64,000 bases of DNA from Luscinia megarhynchos (Eukaryota > Chordata > Aves > Passeriformes > Turdidae). The DNA is taken from the NCBI GenBank assembly GCA_034336665.1, contig JAPFBE010000013.1, forward strand, positions 21,865,056 to 21,929,055, written 5' to 3'. The notes under the pieces were generated by a model. It worked only from the letters and a program-made list of their open reading frames with translations. It was not told where the DNA came from and made no database searches. The position numbers and the translations under genes are program-made. Shown here piece after piece: positions 37,141-49,960 of the stretch. Position 1 is the stretch's first letter; each line of letters opens with the position of its first letter.

Positions 37141-37929
37141 CTGTTTAAATCTTACATTGTAGCACTTTTATTCCTAGTTCAATACTTTGCCACAAATGCC
37201 AAACACCTGGAGCCAGTGAGGAAAATATGGTGCTTTCAGCAGCCTCTAAGAGAGCTGGCAGATGCAAGATTAATATCACTGTCCTTGATATTGGCCAGAT
37301 AGCAAAGAAGAAGGGCCAGGAGTGGCCATTTTAGGTCCAAGTATAAGAATGGGAAAAGGGGAGGTTGGAGCAGGGGTGGAACAAAGAGGACCTGCCCACC
37401 AAAAGGTGCAGAAATTAGGTAAACTCTTAGAGAGAAGTCATTTTGCTGGAGGTGATTCCAGCAGCTCGTTCTGTCAGACAGGGCAGAGGAAGCTCCAGTT
37501 CTGTGCTCAGATGCAGTGGCCATGCAGCTGTATGGCCTGTGGGCTTCATCACTTGCAGGAGTAGCACCTTGTCTCAGAACCACCCTGATTCCATTTCATC
37601 CCAACTCATGTTTAAATCAGTGTGGATAAGACAAAACAACCCCAAATGTGGATAAACTTGCAAACTGCTCAGATGAAGCAATCCCTCTTAGAAAAAGCAA
37701 TACCTTTCTAGGGACAGAAATTCTGCCCTGAGCCACTGCTTGTGATTGTGCTAAGGCTGGGCTGGATGAGGGATGCACACAACCTGAAACAGCTCCCTAA
37801 AACAGAGGTCTGGGGAGTCCATTTATAAAAGTCTTCCAGGCAAGAGTGGGAATAAGCAGGTGGGCATAAAATCTCTGTGGGAACTTGACCTGGTTCAGGC
37901 CCTGAAGTGCCAGCAAATGCTCACACACA

Positions 37930-37961
<32 letters not shown>

Positions 37962-40744
37962 TAATTTACTCAGCTCCAGCAACCTGTTAGATCCAGCAGC
38001 TGGTAGGGGCTTTGTGAAACAAAGAACCCACAACCCACACAGGAACAGAAGCATTGCTTCCTGTGAAATCCCTGGATGTTGTGCATAGCCCTGGCCTTCA
38101 GTGATACTTTATTACTTTCTTAATTTATACAACACACCAGCATCTTAGAAAATAATGTAATGAGCCTGCTAGCTTCTTCCAGCAGGCAGAGATCACGGAA
38201 GGACAAAGAGCAGGTTGCTCAGAGCACTACAGCAGCTGCTGAACAAAGGCAAGTGATGTGAAAAAAAAAATCACTAAAGTTGGATCAGACTGGAGCAAGA
38301 TAACAAGAAAAGGCCCAAAGAAACCTTTGATGAAGAGATGGAGCTCTGAATGGGGCACTTACATGTTTCATTACTTGCTCTCTGATAGAGGAATGGACTG
38401 GAAGATGAACTCCAAATACCACACCTATTGCATGTGTGGGTGAGGCTACCTCAAGTATCCTCCAGGAAAATCCATTTTTTAGCCAAAGTCATTGTCCATA
38501 GCACCTTTTTACCTTATTCTACCAGTCTGCAAGGAATCATCCTGTGTTTGCCAGATATCAGTGGGAATTAAAAGGAGCTTGAATTTGTGAAATGGAGGGC
38601 TCCAAGTCACTCAAATATCTGCTTCTGAGTAGTAAGACAATCACTTTCACATGCAGTTTTGAGAAAGAATAGTAAAAGTGGTTTACCAGAGCTACTTTTG
38701 GTCTGGTGAGAGTACAGCACAAAGGAACTGGCAGGAAAACTTTCTACAGGCTTGGGGTGATAAAACCTTACTGCCAAATGCAAGGGGTTACCTACTGAGG
38801 TGATGAGGATTCTGTGGAAGAAGGCACCTAATTTGTCTCTCAGTGTCTGAGATGTCAAAGACAAGTCTGACAGGTAGTAGTCCCTTGAATGAATCAGGGG
38901 AATATAATCAGGTGCATGTCTGCCAGTGATTTCTGTGGGGCTGTGATTTCCTCTCTTGAAGTCTGCCTCTCACTCTCATTTCCTGTAAACTGCTCATAGC
39001 TGGAGAATGAGTGCACCACAAAGAGCAAAGCAAACACAGAAATTAAGGCACACCTTCAGATTCATGTCAATTTAACTTAACTGCAACCGTTTTCCAGTAA
39101 GCTCATTGCTCATCAAAGGGAGGAACAAGCAGTGAATCTGGATGGCTTCAGACAGACACAGCATAAGCAAATTAAGTGCAAATTTTCCTGCACCCAGTTC
39201 ATTCAGGACACCCCTGTTCTGTCCATCAACATGCCCCAGTATTCCTGCCCACTCTCACCATCTGCTGATGTAGCTAAGTCCTGAAAAGGAGAAGCTGCTC
39301 TTGCCCATGAATTTTTAATACAGCAAGGAAAAGGCTGCAGGAAGAAGAATATTTGGTGGCATTTACTCCCTGTGATCAAAGCCATTTCATGTCTCTTTTG
39401 TGATATTATTAGAACACAATATGAAGTGAAAGCAGCATTCAGACTGAGGTCCCTATTTAAGAAACATTTTCTGCAGAGGAGAATGCAAGAACCCAAGGCC
39501 AGCAGGAAGGTCATATTCTTACAGCCTCTCTCTGCACATGTGTATCTGCATCACATGACAGAAAGTGCCAAGCAGGTACCTTAACTCCATTTCCCTCTAC
39601 CACAACCATGATGCTCAATGGGACACTTCTACTTACCTGTGAAAGCTTTCCAACAGCCCAAAAGCACTTGCATGGTCAGCAGTAAGAGACCCTCAGTCCA
39701 AAGAGATAACATGTCACAGAAGGAGCTGTGTTTTAGGTCTCTGCTGTCACTTCCTTTTGGTAAATAAAGTACTGACTGAGTGCTTGTACACACCAAGCAA
39801 CCACCCAAGAGGACACAATGTCATAGAGAGCTGATATATCCTGTCTCTTTCCTATCACGAGCTGAGCCAATCCTCCAGAGCCAAGAAACACATGAAGACC
39901 ATAGAGGAAAATCTGTTATGCACTCAGTGAACAGAAAGGGAATTTTTATCTATTGAGAAAGGGGTACAGGGATTCAGGCAGATTTGGCTCTCAATAATTA
40001 TGGATTAATTCCAGACCTTTCCTTTCCTCTACTAAAGGACATAACAAAACACATACTGTAGTAAGTTTTTTGAAAAGTTTCTTCCTCTGACCCCAAACAA
40101 ACATGGAAGCACAAGAGTATTCCCCTGGGAAATATCTGGACTAGCTGAATATGCTGTAATTACAGATTGCCAATCTTACTGCCGTTGTTCAATTGACAAT
40201 AAAACTCATGCACTGAGAGGCCACATTGATCAAACTCCTAGCCACAAACAATGTATCTCATACAGATCACATTCTGTTGTTTGAGACCTTCTGAAGCAAA
40301 TCTGTCCACTGCTGGTTAGTGACAAGTGTTTCATGAAAAGCTGATGCCTTGTTCACAATATACTTCTGATGGCACTGAGGATGCATTGTTCACACCAGCT
40401 GAAATTTTCAGCCTCTATTCCACAGCTTAAAGATATCTGTAAGCAACATTCAAGGTTCAAAAAGTAACAGGGATACCTGTGCAAAAATATTTGCCCATTG
40501 AATCCTGCTGCTGATACAAGACTTGTCTGCTCACTGTAAACCATCGCATGAACGCATCCGCACTAATATCACACAAGTAAACACAAGGGAACCACAAGTG
40601 AAACTGAAGTGAAATTTCAGTATTTTGCTAAAAATAATGTTTTAAATGAATGCTGAGAGCCATCATGCAGATGTTTACAGAGGTAACAGAAAACCTATGA
40701 ATGGCCCTTGCTGCTTTTACGTTCTTCCGAGCTGGATTACAAAA
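37141..40744. other. LSAMP 5' flank, with paired palindromic motifs near 40150-40200
   Basis: Contains the (CA)n at 37922, the 12-base palindrome CTGTAATTACAG at 40154-40165 and an inverted SOX-like pair TTGTTCAATTGACAAT at 40185-40200. No exon recognised. Confidence 0.5.
37922..37961. repeat. (CA)n microsatellite with one interruption
   Basis: About 20 CA units broken by one T (ACACATACAC). Upstream flank of LSAMP. Confidence 0.95.
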
Positions 40745-41040
40745 AGCTGAAGGACTTTTAACAAAGGCACACATTGATAGGACAAGGGGGAATGGCTTTA
40801 AACTGAAAGACAGTAGGGTTAGATTAGATATTAGGAAGAAATTCTTCACTGTGAGGTGGAAAAGCATTGGACAGGTAGCCCAGAGAAGCTGTCGATGCCT
40901 CATCCCTGGAAGCATCCAAGACTAAGTTGGGTGGGGTTTTGGGCGACCTATTCTAGTGGAAGGTGTCCCTGGCCATGGCAGTGGGGTTGGAAGTAGGTGA
41001 CCTTTAAGGGTCCCTTCAAGCCCAAGCCATTCTATGATTT
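40745..41040 (+). mobile_element. CR1 LINE 3' end fragment
   Basis: Landmarks in order are ATAGGACAAGGGGGAATGGC, TTAGATATTAGGAAGAAATT, GCCCAGAGAAGCTG, TAGTGGAAGGTGTCCCTGGC and a tail ending CCATTCTATGATTT. This is the untranslated 3' end of a bird CR1, longer and better preserved than the copy at 3150. No reverse-transcriptase coding sequence is retained. Confidence 0.92.
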
Positions 41041-42191
41041 GGTGACTCTGGTAAGGGCTCTGTACTGGACAGCTCTTTCTATGCCACGGTGCAAATCAAG
41101 CACAGCTGATTGAAGCAGAGAAAAGTCAATGAACAGACAAAAATATCCAAAGGAAACTGCAAGACATCAACACCATATATCATGTGCCTGAAGTCCCTCA
41201 AAGCTCTGCAATGAGAAAGTCCCATGAAGCAGAAGTTCTCTTCATATGCAGGAAAGCAGCAATGTGTCATTGCTTAAATCTTTGGACTGGAAGCTGGTTT
41301 GCTCTTACTGCCACAGAGAACTGCACAAAGGATTTAGGTTTCACACAAGGTGAACCCTTCCCACTTCACCTACACAGCACAATAGAGCTGATGGGGATGC
41401 TCTGGGCACTGCAAGTCTGTGAGGAAAGAAACTGGTGAAGGAGGGTCAAGGTGCTGTCCTTTGTGGAAAGAGGCCTGTGCCACCATCATGCTCTGTGTGT
41501 GCATGGGCATGAGCAAGGTGAGACTGGCATTTGTGATACTCCAAATTACTGGGAAGACTGGATAGGACAAATATTAAGTTTTAAGCTCTGTGGTATTTTG
41601 TCAGGAAGCAGTGCTTAAAGAAAACAAACCAAGCAGCTCAGAAAAGAAAAAAATCCTCTATTTCATCTGAAAATCAAGTCTTCCTTATAATTTCCATTAT
41701 GGTTCTTCAGCTTTCTAAAAATGTCCTCACTTTCTGTCCTCACTTTTCTGTCCTCACAATCCTAAAACGTGGTGTTTGAACACATTGGCCAGGATGGAGT
41801 CAATGTCTTGATGACTGGGGAACATGCAGTATGCTTCTGGTTTGCTAGATGTATTCAACTCCCTACAAAAAAATGCAAGATGTCATCAGTATCAGACAGA
41901 TGACCCTTAGCTCTGCAGCCAAGAGTCTTCACAATGTGAAGGTGGTGTCCATTTTTTCTATCTGTTGTAATATCTTTCCATAAAGATGACAAGTGTTTGG
42001 ATAGCTGCAAGAAAGATGGATGGGGTTGAGACATAGAGAAACATTTGTGATTAGAATATGATTATTGAGCTAACGAAGATCTCATGAAAAATCCTAAAAG
42101 GATGAACAAGCTGCTCAACTTTGCCTGATTCCCTGAATCCAGCAGTTCAAGACAACTTTTCCCATTATCTTAAAGCTCTAGTCTTCCTCAG
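41041..42191. other. LSAMP 5' flank between CR1 and solo LTR
   Basis: GTCCTCAC recurs three times between 41723 and 41757 as a small imperfect tandem. Otherwise unremarkable. Confidence 0.5.
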
Positions 42192-42745
42192 TGTCCTGGT
42201 TGTGGATGGAATATTTTTTTCTCAATAGTAGGAATAGCTTTGTGTTTTGGGTTCAGTATGAGAATAATGTTGATAATGTACTGATATTTTAGTTGTTGCT
42301 AATTAGTGCTTCCCATAAGTCAAAGACCTCTCCATTTTCCATGCTCTGCCAGTAGAAGCACAAATAAAAAAAGAGACACATGTCCAGAACAGGTCACTCC
42401 AACTGGCCAAAGGGATATTTCATATCATAGAACATCATGTTCAGTTGACACAGGAAGTCACCCAGAAAAGGGGCAGATTGCAGTTTGTGGATGGGTTTGG
42501 CATCAGTCAGTGAGTGGTGTGCAATTGACATGTGGATCACTTGTTTCTCTTGAGTTTTTATCTCTCTCTTCTTTTTATTACTATTTTTAATGTATTTTAC
42601 TTTGTTTCAGTTGTTGTACTGCTCTCGTCTCAACCCATATGAGTTTTATTTTTTTCCCTGATTCTCCTCCCCATCCACCAGGGTGAGGGGGAGGTGGGTA
42701 AGTGGCAGGTGGTGCTTGGTTGCTGCCTGGGGTTAAACCACAACA
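42192..42745 (+). mobile_element. Solo LTR of an endogenous retrovirus (passerine type)
   Basis: The element starts TGTCCTGGTT and ends GGGGTTAAACCACAACA, giving the TG...CA ends of an LTR. Internal landmarks in order are TTTTGGGTTCAGTATGAGAA, AACTGGCCAAAGGGATAT, GGCATCAGTCAGTGAGTGGT and CTCAACCCATATGAGTTTTA. I recognise this series from memory as a common songbird LTR. No internal retroviral sequence or second LTR lies next to it, so it is a solo LTR left by recombination. The flanking pentamers CTCAG and CTGAT agree at only 3 of 5 positions, so a target-site duplication is not clear. Several indels show moderate age. It is in the opposite orientation to LSAMP, about 13 kb upstream. Confidence 0.85.
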
Positions 42746-45700
42746 CTGATTATTTCACCATAGTGGAAGAGATTGCCAAATTCTAACACCCCTCTAGAAG
42801 ATACAAAGCTGTTTTGATGATTCATATGGCAAATACAGCAACGACTGCCAATTGATACTAAGTCAGAATACAAAACTTTGGAAAATTAAGGCATAGGGAA
42901 GACAAGGAAGTGTTTAAAAAAACCCTCAAAGCATTCAGTACGGTTTGTAGATTCTCCTTTTGTCTTAGACCAGCCAGAGAGATGATTAATGCTTTCTCAT
43001 TATTTCTTAACAACATTTGGAATATAAGCAATAGGAAGTAAAGAAGAAAAACCAATGTAGAAACATTTCTTCTTATTCCCTCATCAGACATCCTCAAAAG
43101 AAAATACAGAAAATCCACAGTAATATTTGTATTCATTAAAAAACCCTGGAAAATTCCAGTCAGTGCCTGCATTTAGGACTTTAACTTGGTATAGATGTTA
43201 CTTAAAAAAAAAAGCATTCTTACTTGTTCTGTTCATACTGGAATTTAAGAAGTGCAAAGAACATGTATTTAACTAGCTAATGTGTATTAACAGCTTAGCA
43301 CAAATAAGGCAGCATGCTTCCACGATGTATTGAAAGTCAGATAATTAAACCTCCAGCTCCTTCTTGCCATTATGCTTAACATATGCTAAAATCATACTAC
43401 CTTGTTTGCATTAGGCTGGTAAAACATGCCCCCAAAGGCAGCTTCACCTTAAAGCTCCCGTGAGAACAACCTAAAGGTTTAGCTATGTTGGCAAAGCCAT
43501 CTTAAGTTGACATTCTGCTGATGTGGTGGCAACATACTTCCTATCTCTTCATTCCTCCAGTAAACACTCTTGGCAAAAAGATTACAGAGGCCAGGGAGCT
43601 GCATCTGCACTTTGGCTCTAGTAGTGTCACATTCAGCATCGCGTTTCCTCGTGCCTGTGACCAAAGTAACAAAGGTTTATAGCATGGACCTGGTCCTGGG
43701 CCACATGGAGGTGCAGGCTGGCCAGCAGAATATCAACTGCTGCGTGTCAATTCCCACAGACAAACCTAGGCTCATCCTGAAATTGTCTTGCTTTGGTTCA
43801 TGAGTTCTGACCATAGGGTAGGAAAGAAAATGCTACCAGTCCCTGTACCTGTGTGCATCCATCCTGATTTTTCTGTCCTAAATGATAGCATTTTGTAAGA
43901 ATTTCCCAAGTCTACAAGCTACTTTTACATTACTTCAGTATAGATTTTCAACATGAATTCCAAAAGAAAATTCCCTGTCTCTGAGGTACAACAGAACGTT
44001 AAATATACCAACTGTCCCTTCAGAGAAAGGGCTCATTTCCATATATTCATCACCTCCTTTGTGCTGTTTCTCCACTCAAGTCACCAAAGAAGAAGTTATT
44101 TTTTCTTCTGCTGTTTCACTTGCTCAGGTAGGACAGTCACCCAGATGTCACCAGGCCAGAGACCTAGTTGGTGAGGCACAGAGGTGCCTAGTCAGGCACC
44201 AAAAAACATCACAGAGTCTAAAAGAGGCTCTTAAGGCCCTGGTGACACATTCACTGTGTGCTGCCTCTGCTTTACAGCTGACTCATATGGAGAATCACCA
44301 GGCTCTCTCCAGAACAGGAAAAAATAACTGCATATTATCTGTTTAAAAGCCTCGTAATCCTCAGGCAACAACTGAGTAGTAACTGCAGTGAGAGGCAAAA
44401 TCTTTCTGCTTCATATTAATAAACCCCAACACAATATTTTTGCTTGCTGCATCAAGGGCTTTTACATAAATGACCTTTTTTTTTTTTTTAAATTAACACT
44501 AAAACAAAGAATACATGTGTAGAAGGACTTGGGTGTTTAAGGTTTGGCTTAGGTTTCCATTTGCTGCATCATGTTGGTTTTGAGGAACTAGACTACATCA
44601 CTGGAAATAAACAGAAAGCAAACAAGGAGTGCAAATGGGGAAAAAGCAAATCATCTTTGTGTTTCAGTGGTCTGACATCTCGTTTGCTGGACCAGGGGGT
44701 GAAGTCTCTTCCCCAAAGGAATACCACTGTTACTTTTTTCTGGAGACCAGCTGCCCACTGTCAGTCATGAAGAGTCAATGCTTGCCCTAGATATGTTTGT
44801 TGACATAGGGACACACAAAGCCATCACAGTGAGGGAAGTGTCATCTTCTGCAAGTGCTTTTTCTTTAGACTGGAATAATGCAATTATGAAGCATTCTGCA
44901 TATCTTCGTCTTGTTCCCATAAATTGCACAGACAGAAAGAGTCTCCTCCAAAACGTGGCACCCCCGGAGCTGAGTTATTACTCATGATGTCCTTACTAGG
45001 TGGCAACTTCTTATCCCCTGGGAATGGCTGTGTAATATGGATGGCTTTAGGCCATTTCCACAGATGTCCTGGTTTATATTTGGGTTATAGCTAAGGCAAA
45101 TCACTAACAGTCAGTCCCTGCACAGTTTCTGTCCCTCAGTGAAATCACGACACTGAGGATTCAGCCACGAGAACAGAACACATCAGATAAGCTTGTGTGT
45201 GTTTGTTTGCCTGGCCCTAAATCATCCCTTATGCATTAAGCTCCCATCAGTTCTGTCTCACCAGGTGCTATGCCTTTGCTAAAGTACCTGAGGGAAACCA
45301 CTCCGATTTTTGCTGGGTAGTCTTGCAGGGATAAACGCATTCCTCCAGTGGGGCTCCACTGGCATGACACTGGCCTTGGATGAAGCAAGGGATGCCTTAG
45401 AGGAGTTATAGCACAGCCAGGAAGAATGGCTGGAAAGATAAGAGCACTTTAAACTACAGCTCTCATGAGGGCTGGTGATACTGCTGCGCAAACAAAGTTT
45501 TTCTTTAAACTGGTTGAATTAGACAGTTCAGCTGAGTTCGTTTGAGCTGACTGGAAATACAGTACTTCCCAGAGAAAGAATAAAATGTACTTCAAATAAC
45601 AGGAACAGGAATAATAAAAAAAGTGAAAATCACACCTTTCCCAGATTTTTGGGAAGTACATTTTCCACTATGAAATCATTGTAGACAGCAAATTCCAGAG

Positions 45701-46037
45701 CTTCTCAACCTTTCTATCTCTTCCCATTGTTTTCCCTGCAATATCTAAATATCTGTCCATCTAAATTGGAGCTTTCCATCTCTCTTCTCTTCATTACCAT
45801 CCTGATACTAACATCCTGTACAAATGCAGGCAGATTTGAACTTTCATCAGAGAACTGTAGCAGCTGCCGAGGAGGGGGAGAGGATTTTCTTTTTTTTCTT
45901 TCTTTTACAACAATTAAAAAGAAGCATCTGACTGTTTCTGTGAAAACTGTGGACTGGACAACATCTTGCAAAAAATATTTCTGGCTGAAAACTGGCAGTT
46001 GCTCCGTCAGTATGACAGAATAATTAAAACCAGTATG
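42746..46037. other. LSAMP 5' flank, no recognised feature
   Basis: A T-run lies at about 44477-44489. Small frames on both strands have no gene-like features. Confidence 0.5.
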
Positions 46038-46120
46038 ACAATAATTAGCACTTCTATGGTTCTTTTCATCCATGGATATCAAAGCACTTCACAGAAACAA
46101 GTGCAGCTACCTCAATTTTT
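46038..46120 (-). mobile_element. Ancient MIR/L2-like repeat fragment
   Basis: AATTAGCACTTCTATGGTTC followed by TTTTCATCCATGGATATCAAAGCACTTC matches a widespread amniote repeat phrase ('AGCACTTATATAGCACTTTTCATCC...CTCAAAGCACTTTACA') recalled from memory. Family assignment is uncertain. Confidence 0.5.
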
Positions 46121-49100
46121 AAAGCTGAGCTCAGAAAAAAACAAATCAGAACTTTTTCCTCGTGGAAAATTCCAACAACATCATCATAGGTATTAATTCT
46201 AAATTAGAGATAAGAGTTTAAATATTTTTAAAAATTCCAAAATCAAGAATGCTTAAATAATGTGCCAAGATTGATTAGGAAATGTTGCTGCTTTTGATGA
46301 AGCCAAACGTTTTGCCATTATGAATTTAGTGCATTTTGGTTTGAGTCTTTCAACGATACATCTGCCTGTGGGAAGGGAATGCCTCCTGGGAGATGTAGTT
46401 CATGTTTCCCCAGTGAACTTGATAACTCTATTCATTAGGTGCTGTCTGTCTCCATCCTTCCCTAAGGCTGGGCCTGCCTGTCCTGATGTTCTGCAGAAAA
46501 ACATCATCAAAACATTCCTCACTGCCTCTAGAATTGTCAGCAAAGAGGAGGGCAAGTCATGATTGCTACTTACAGGTGTCTCACCTCAAACCAAAGCTGC
46601 ACAGATAACTTGCCAGAGGTTACACACCCAGATGCTTATTGATAAGACACCTGGCTACCATGTCAATTATCACAAAAAGCTTCCTTCCCAGGAAGTCTGG
46701 AAAATGTGCATGGGGCCAGAAGGAGCTTGAAAAAGCCGCTGCTTTTCTAGGAAAGCCTGTTTATATTTACTGCATTTCCTTACCTGGCCTAAGTGTTCAT
46801 GGCTTCACTTGTGCTCCCCTTACACACACACAGGGACAATTTATCTTGGTGGGCCCAGCTTCAAGGCTGCTGAACAGGGGACTTTGATGGCTGATCAAAC
46901 AGGACTGAGCTCATTAAACTTGCATTGTTTTCTCTGACTGTTCCTTTAATAATTTCAGAGCAACAAACCACAGGCAGACTGCAGGTTCATGAGGGAGAAA
47001 TCAACAGGAAGCTGTTAATATTTCCACCAATTTAGCTAATGTTACTGAAACCAAAGTAGATATTTGCAAGCACAGAGCATGTGGCAGCTAGACAGTATCA
47101 GGTTCAGCTGATTATTCTTGATTACACAAACAACCCAGATAACTCTTTAAACTTGACCTGGTAAATCAGGATGGCCATATGTAAATGAACACCCACCTGG
47201 GGAAAATCAGGTCCAAAGTCTGCTCTTTCAAAAATATCTTTTACCTGGATTTTTGTGTACTTTAGAGATTTCTTTTTTTCCACAGATGCTTCTGATACCA
47301 TGTCTGACTGTAAAACCTGACAGACATTATATGGTGCCCCATTTCAGATGCTTAGTGTATTAGCTGCTCACATGTGTGTTAGGTCTACAGCAATACTTAT
47401 CAACTCTCTACACCTGAGTTACACCTATGGCACAGCTTCACCTCACTCGATGAAACCATCCCAAACTAATTCCAGCAAATAAGCAGAGCATCCAAATAAA
47501 TAAAAAAATACATACATACACATGATTCTGGGTAAAAGCCTAGCTTGTAAAAAGCCTCTCAGGACGATATTTCTCTGCTTGTGTATTTGCATAACTGAAG
47601 AAAGGAACAGGACTTTCCCCAGCTCTATCTGCAAGCAAAATGCTCCATCATCTGAAATTTGATGTAGTTTGAAAATCTCCCCAATTTCTACATATAACAA
47701 GTGACAGAAGCATGCCTCAAACCTTTAATTCTCAATTAGGAACCAGGAAGCAGACGCTGATGCTTAGAGCCATCTTTTATGTATTTTATGTATTAATTAT
47801 ACGTTCCTCTGTCAAAACATAAATAATACACTGGGACAGTGTCACCTTGTGGTTGCTTGCTGGCATAGCGGCCGGCTGAGAGGGGATACTCCCTGTACTT
47901 GCCCCCAAAGCCTTCGCTCAGGAATGTCAACCCTGGGAATTTTTGGGTGGGATTAAACGGGACTGCCACGATTGGCCCCGTCCGCATCGTCCTTAGCAGC
48001 TCTTGCACTAACGTGTCCCAAAATCCTCACAGAGGCATGAAGGCATTAAACACCTGGGACAGCTCCACAACTTGCCCTGGCTACAAAAGTCCAGGAGATG
48101 AGTGAAGAAAGAAGCTACCTAGTTCCTAAACGGGAGCTGTGACTTTGGGCAATAAAATACCCCTCCTCCTTTTTTCAATCTCCTGCCTTACAAGGTAAGT
48201 TCCAAGGACTGGCACTGGATTTTGAAAACTGCTGTGTATGAGGAGGAAAACATACAGCCCTAATTCAAAGTTAGTACTAAAGCAAGGAAATTCAGACTCC
48301 AAACTGTGTTCTTAATGGAGAACTAATGGATGTTAATTAACCACCAATTGACAAATCACATATTTACTGTAGTTTAACAGGTCTGCAAATAAGCACAAAC
48401 TCACTTACACATGTTTAAACCTTAATAAATACATTTGCAGTCATTGGCCACTTAAGTTGATTTTCAAACTGTCCCCCATAGTAAATCTAAAAGCATACAT
48501 TTGGTTGCAAAAGTTATTGCATATTAATTAAACATTAGCTCATTGCAGAAAACTAAGTTGATGGTAAATGACCTCTTTCATCAATACTGGTTTATTACAC
48601 AGCTGGTGGAAGCTGTATGCATAAATGAAGAAAAACCCACCATGAGATGCAGCTTTCTCTCTGCACCATCACCACACCTTTGCAAAGCTGTCCTTGCAAA
48701 GGGAGAGCTCCTAAGCCTCTGTGCAGAGGGGAGGAGGACCAGGGTGGCCTGCAGGAACATCACTGCTGGCAGTGCTCCAAGCAGCAGGCTTCCAAGAGTG
48801 ATTTCACTGCAGGCAATCATGCAACAGGATTTTTAAAAGTTCTTCTGAGCAGAAGGCATGGGATAGACAAGTGGGTAGCAACACTTAGGAGGAAAGGTGG
48901 TGTGACAAATACTTGCATTTTGTGAATTTGTTCAGTCCTGTGAGCCTTTCATTTGATTCCTTTTCCTATCTTTCTCAGTTTACACAATACACCTTCTCTT
49001 CTGCTACTACATTTGCTATCCATTCAAAATGGTGCAAGAAACTTCTGTGCAGCTTGCACCATGATCCTGCATTTCTCCTTTCATCCTATTGCTTGGTCCA

Positions 49101-49867
49101 TCCCTTAAGGTTGCTTCTTAACTGGAGCCATATATTTTGCCCTGAAAGCACTGTATTTGCTTCCCAAAGATCTGTGGTGGGGGTTGAGCCACTAGTGCAT
49201 GTCAAATGCTTTAAGATTCCTAAGACAATGCTGGGCCTAAAGAAAAGATTAACACCACCTCCCTTTTGTATAATTCTTACAGGAATGCATAAAACTAGTC
49301 CAGTGGTATTTATCCCAAGTTACTCCATTCTCCAATGCTGTTGCAGAAGCCTCCAGTGGAGGGAACTTAAAATAACTTGAAAAAGCTTTACTTTCAAGAG
49401 ACTTAATTAAGTCATTGTTTCATATTTTATATAAAAGAGAAAAAATTCAGGAAAGAAGAAGAGGAAATAATCACCATTCATCAAATGGGAGAAGTCAAAA
49501 TCAAATGTTGAAGAAGTGTTTTCAGACTTTGAAAGAATACAAATAGTGTGAAACAGAAAGCACAAATTAAATTAAGAATCATAAAATTTTCTCTGTTTGC
49601 ACAGCTCAGGCAACACTATCTGGATCCAATTTATTATCAGGCTCAAAAACAAATAAGCTCACAATTCCCAGGCTGAAATCACCTTTACTCATTTTACAAT
49701 AAAACTACCACAGGGGTCTGGTAAGTAAAAATGAATTATACCTGCCTGTCAGAAATAATGATGATAATCCTTCCCAATCCCACAACATGTGAGGATTACA
49801 ACCACCTTTCCAGACAATAAAGCAATTTCAAATACACAATACAACATGACAAACATATGTCCTCAAC
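46121..49867. other. LSAMP 5' flank, with a CpG-rich patch and an AT-rich candidate regulatory stretch
   Basis: The patch at 47840-48010 contains about ten CpGs in a CpG-poor setting. The AT-rich stretch at 48300-48545 includes GTTAATTAACCACCAATTGA and TTGCATATTAATTAA. No known gene recognised. Confidence 0.5.
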
Positions 49868-49960
49868 AGGTTCATAGATGGAGAAACTGAGGTACAGGCA
49901 CAAGGAATGAATCACTCTACATTAACAGTGTTACTCTGATCTCTGTTCCCACCTCGGCCT
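49868..49960 (-). mobile_element. Possible MIR relic, antisense
   Basis: AGATGGAGAAACTGAGGTAC followed by AGGCACAAGGAATGAATCAC resembles the complement of the MIR 'GTGCCTCAGTTTCCTCATCT' block. The rest is degraded. Confidence 0.4.

Noticed and set aside
40701..40925. 74-codon frame within the CR1 fragment as LINE coding sequence
   Set aside because: This part of CR1 is the untranslated 3' region; the peptide has no reverse-transcriptase features.
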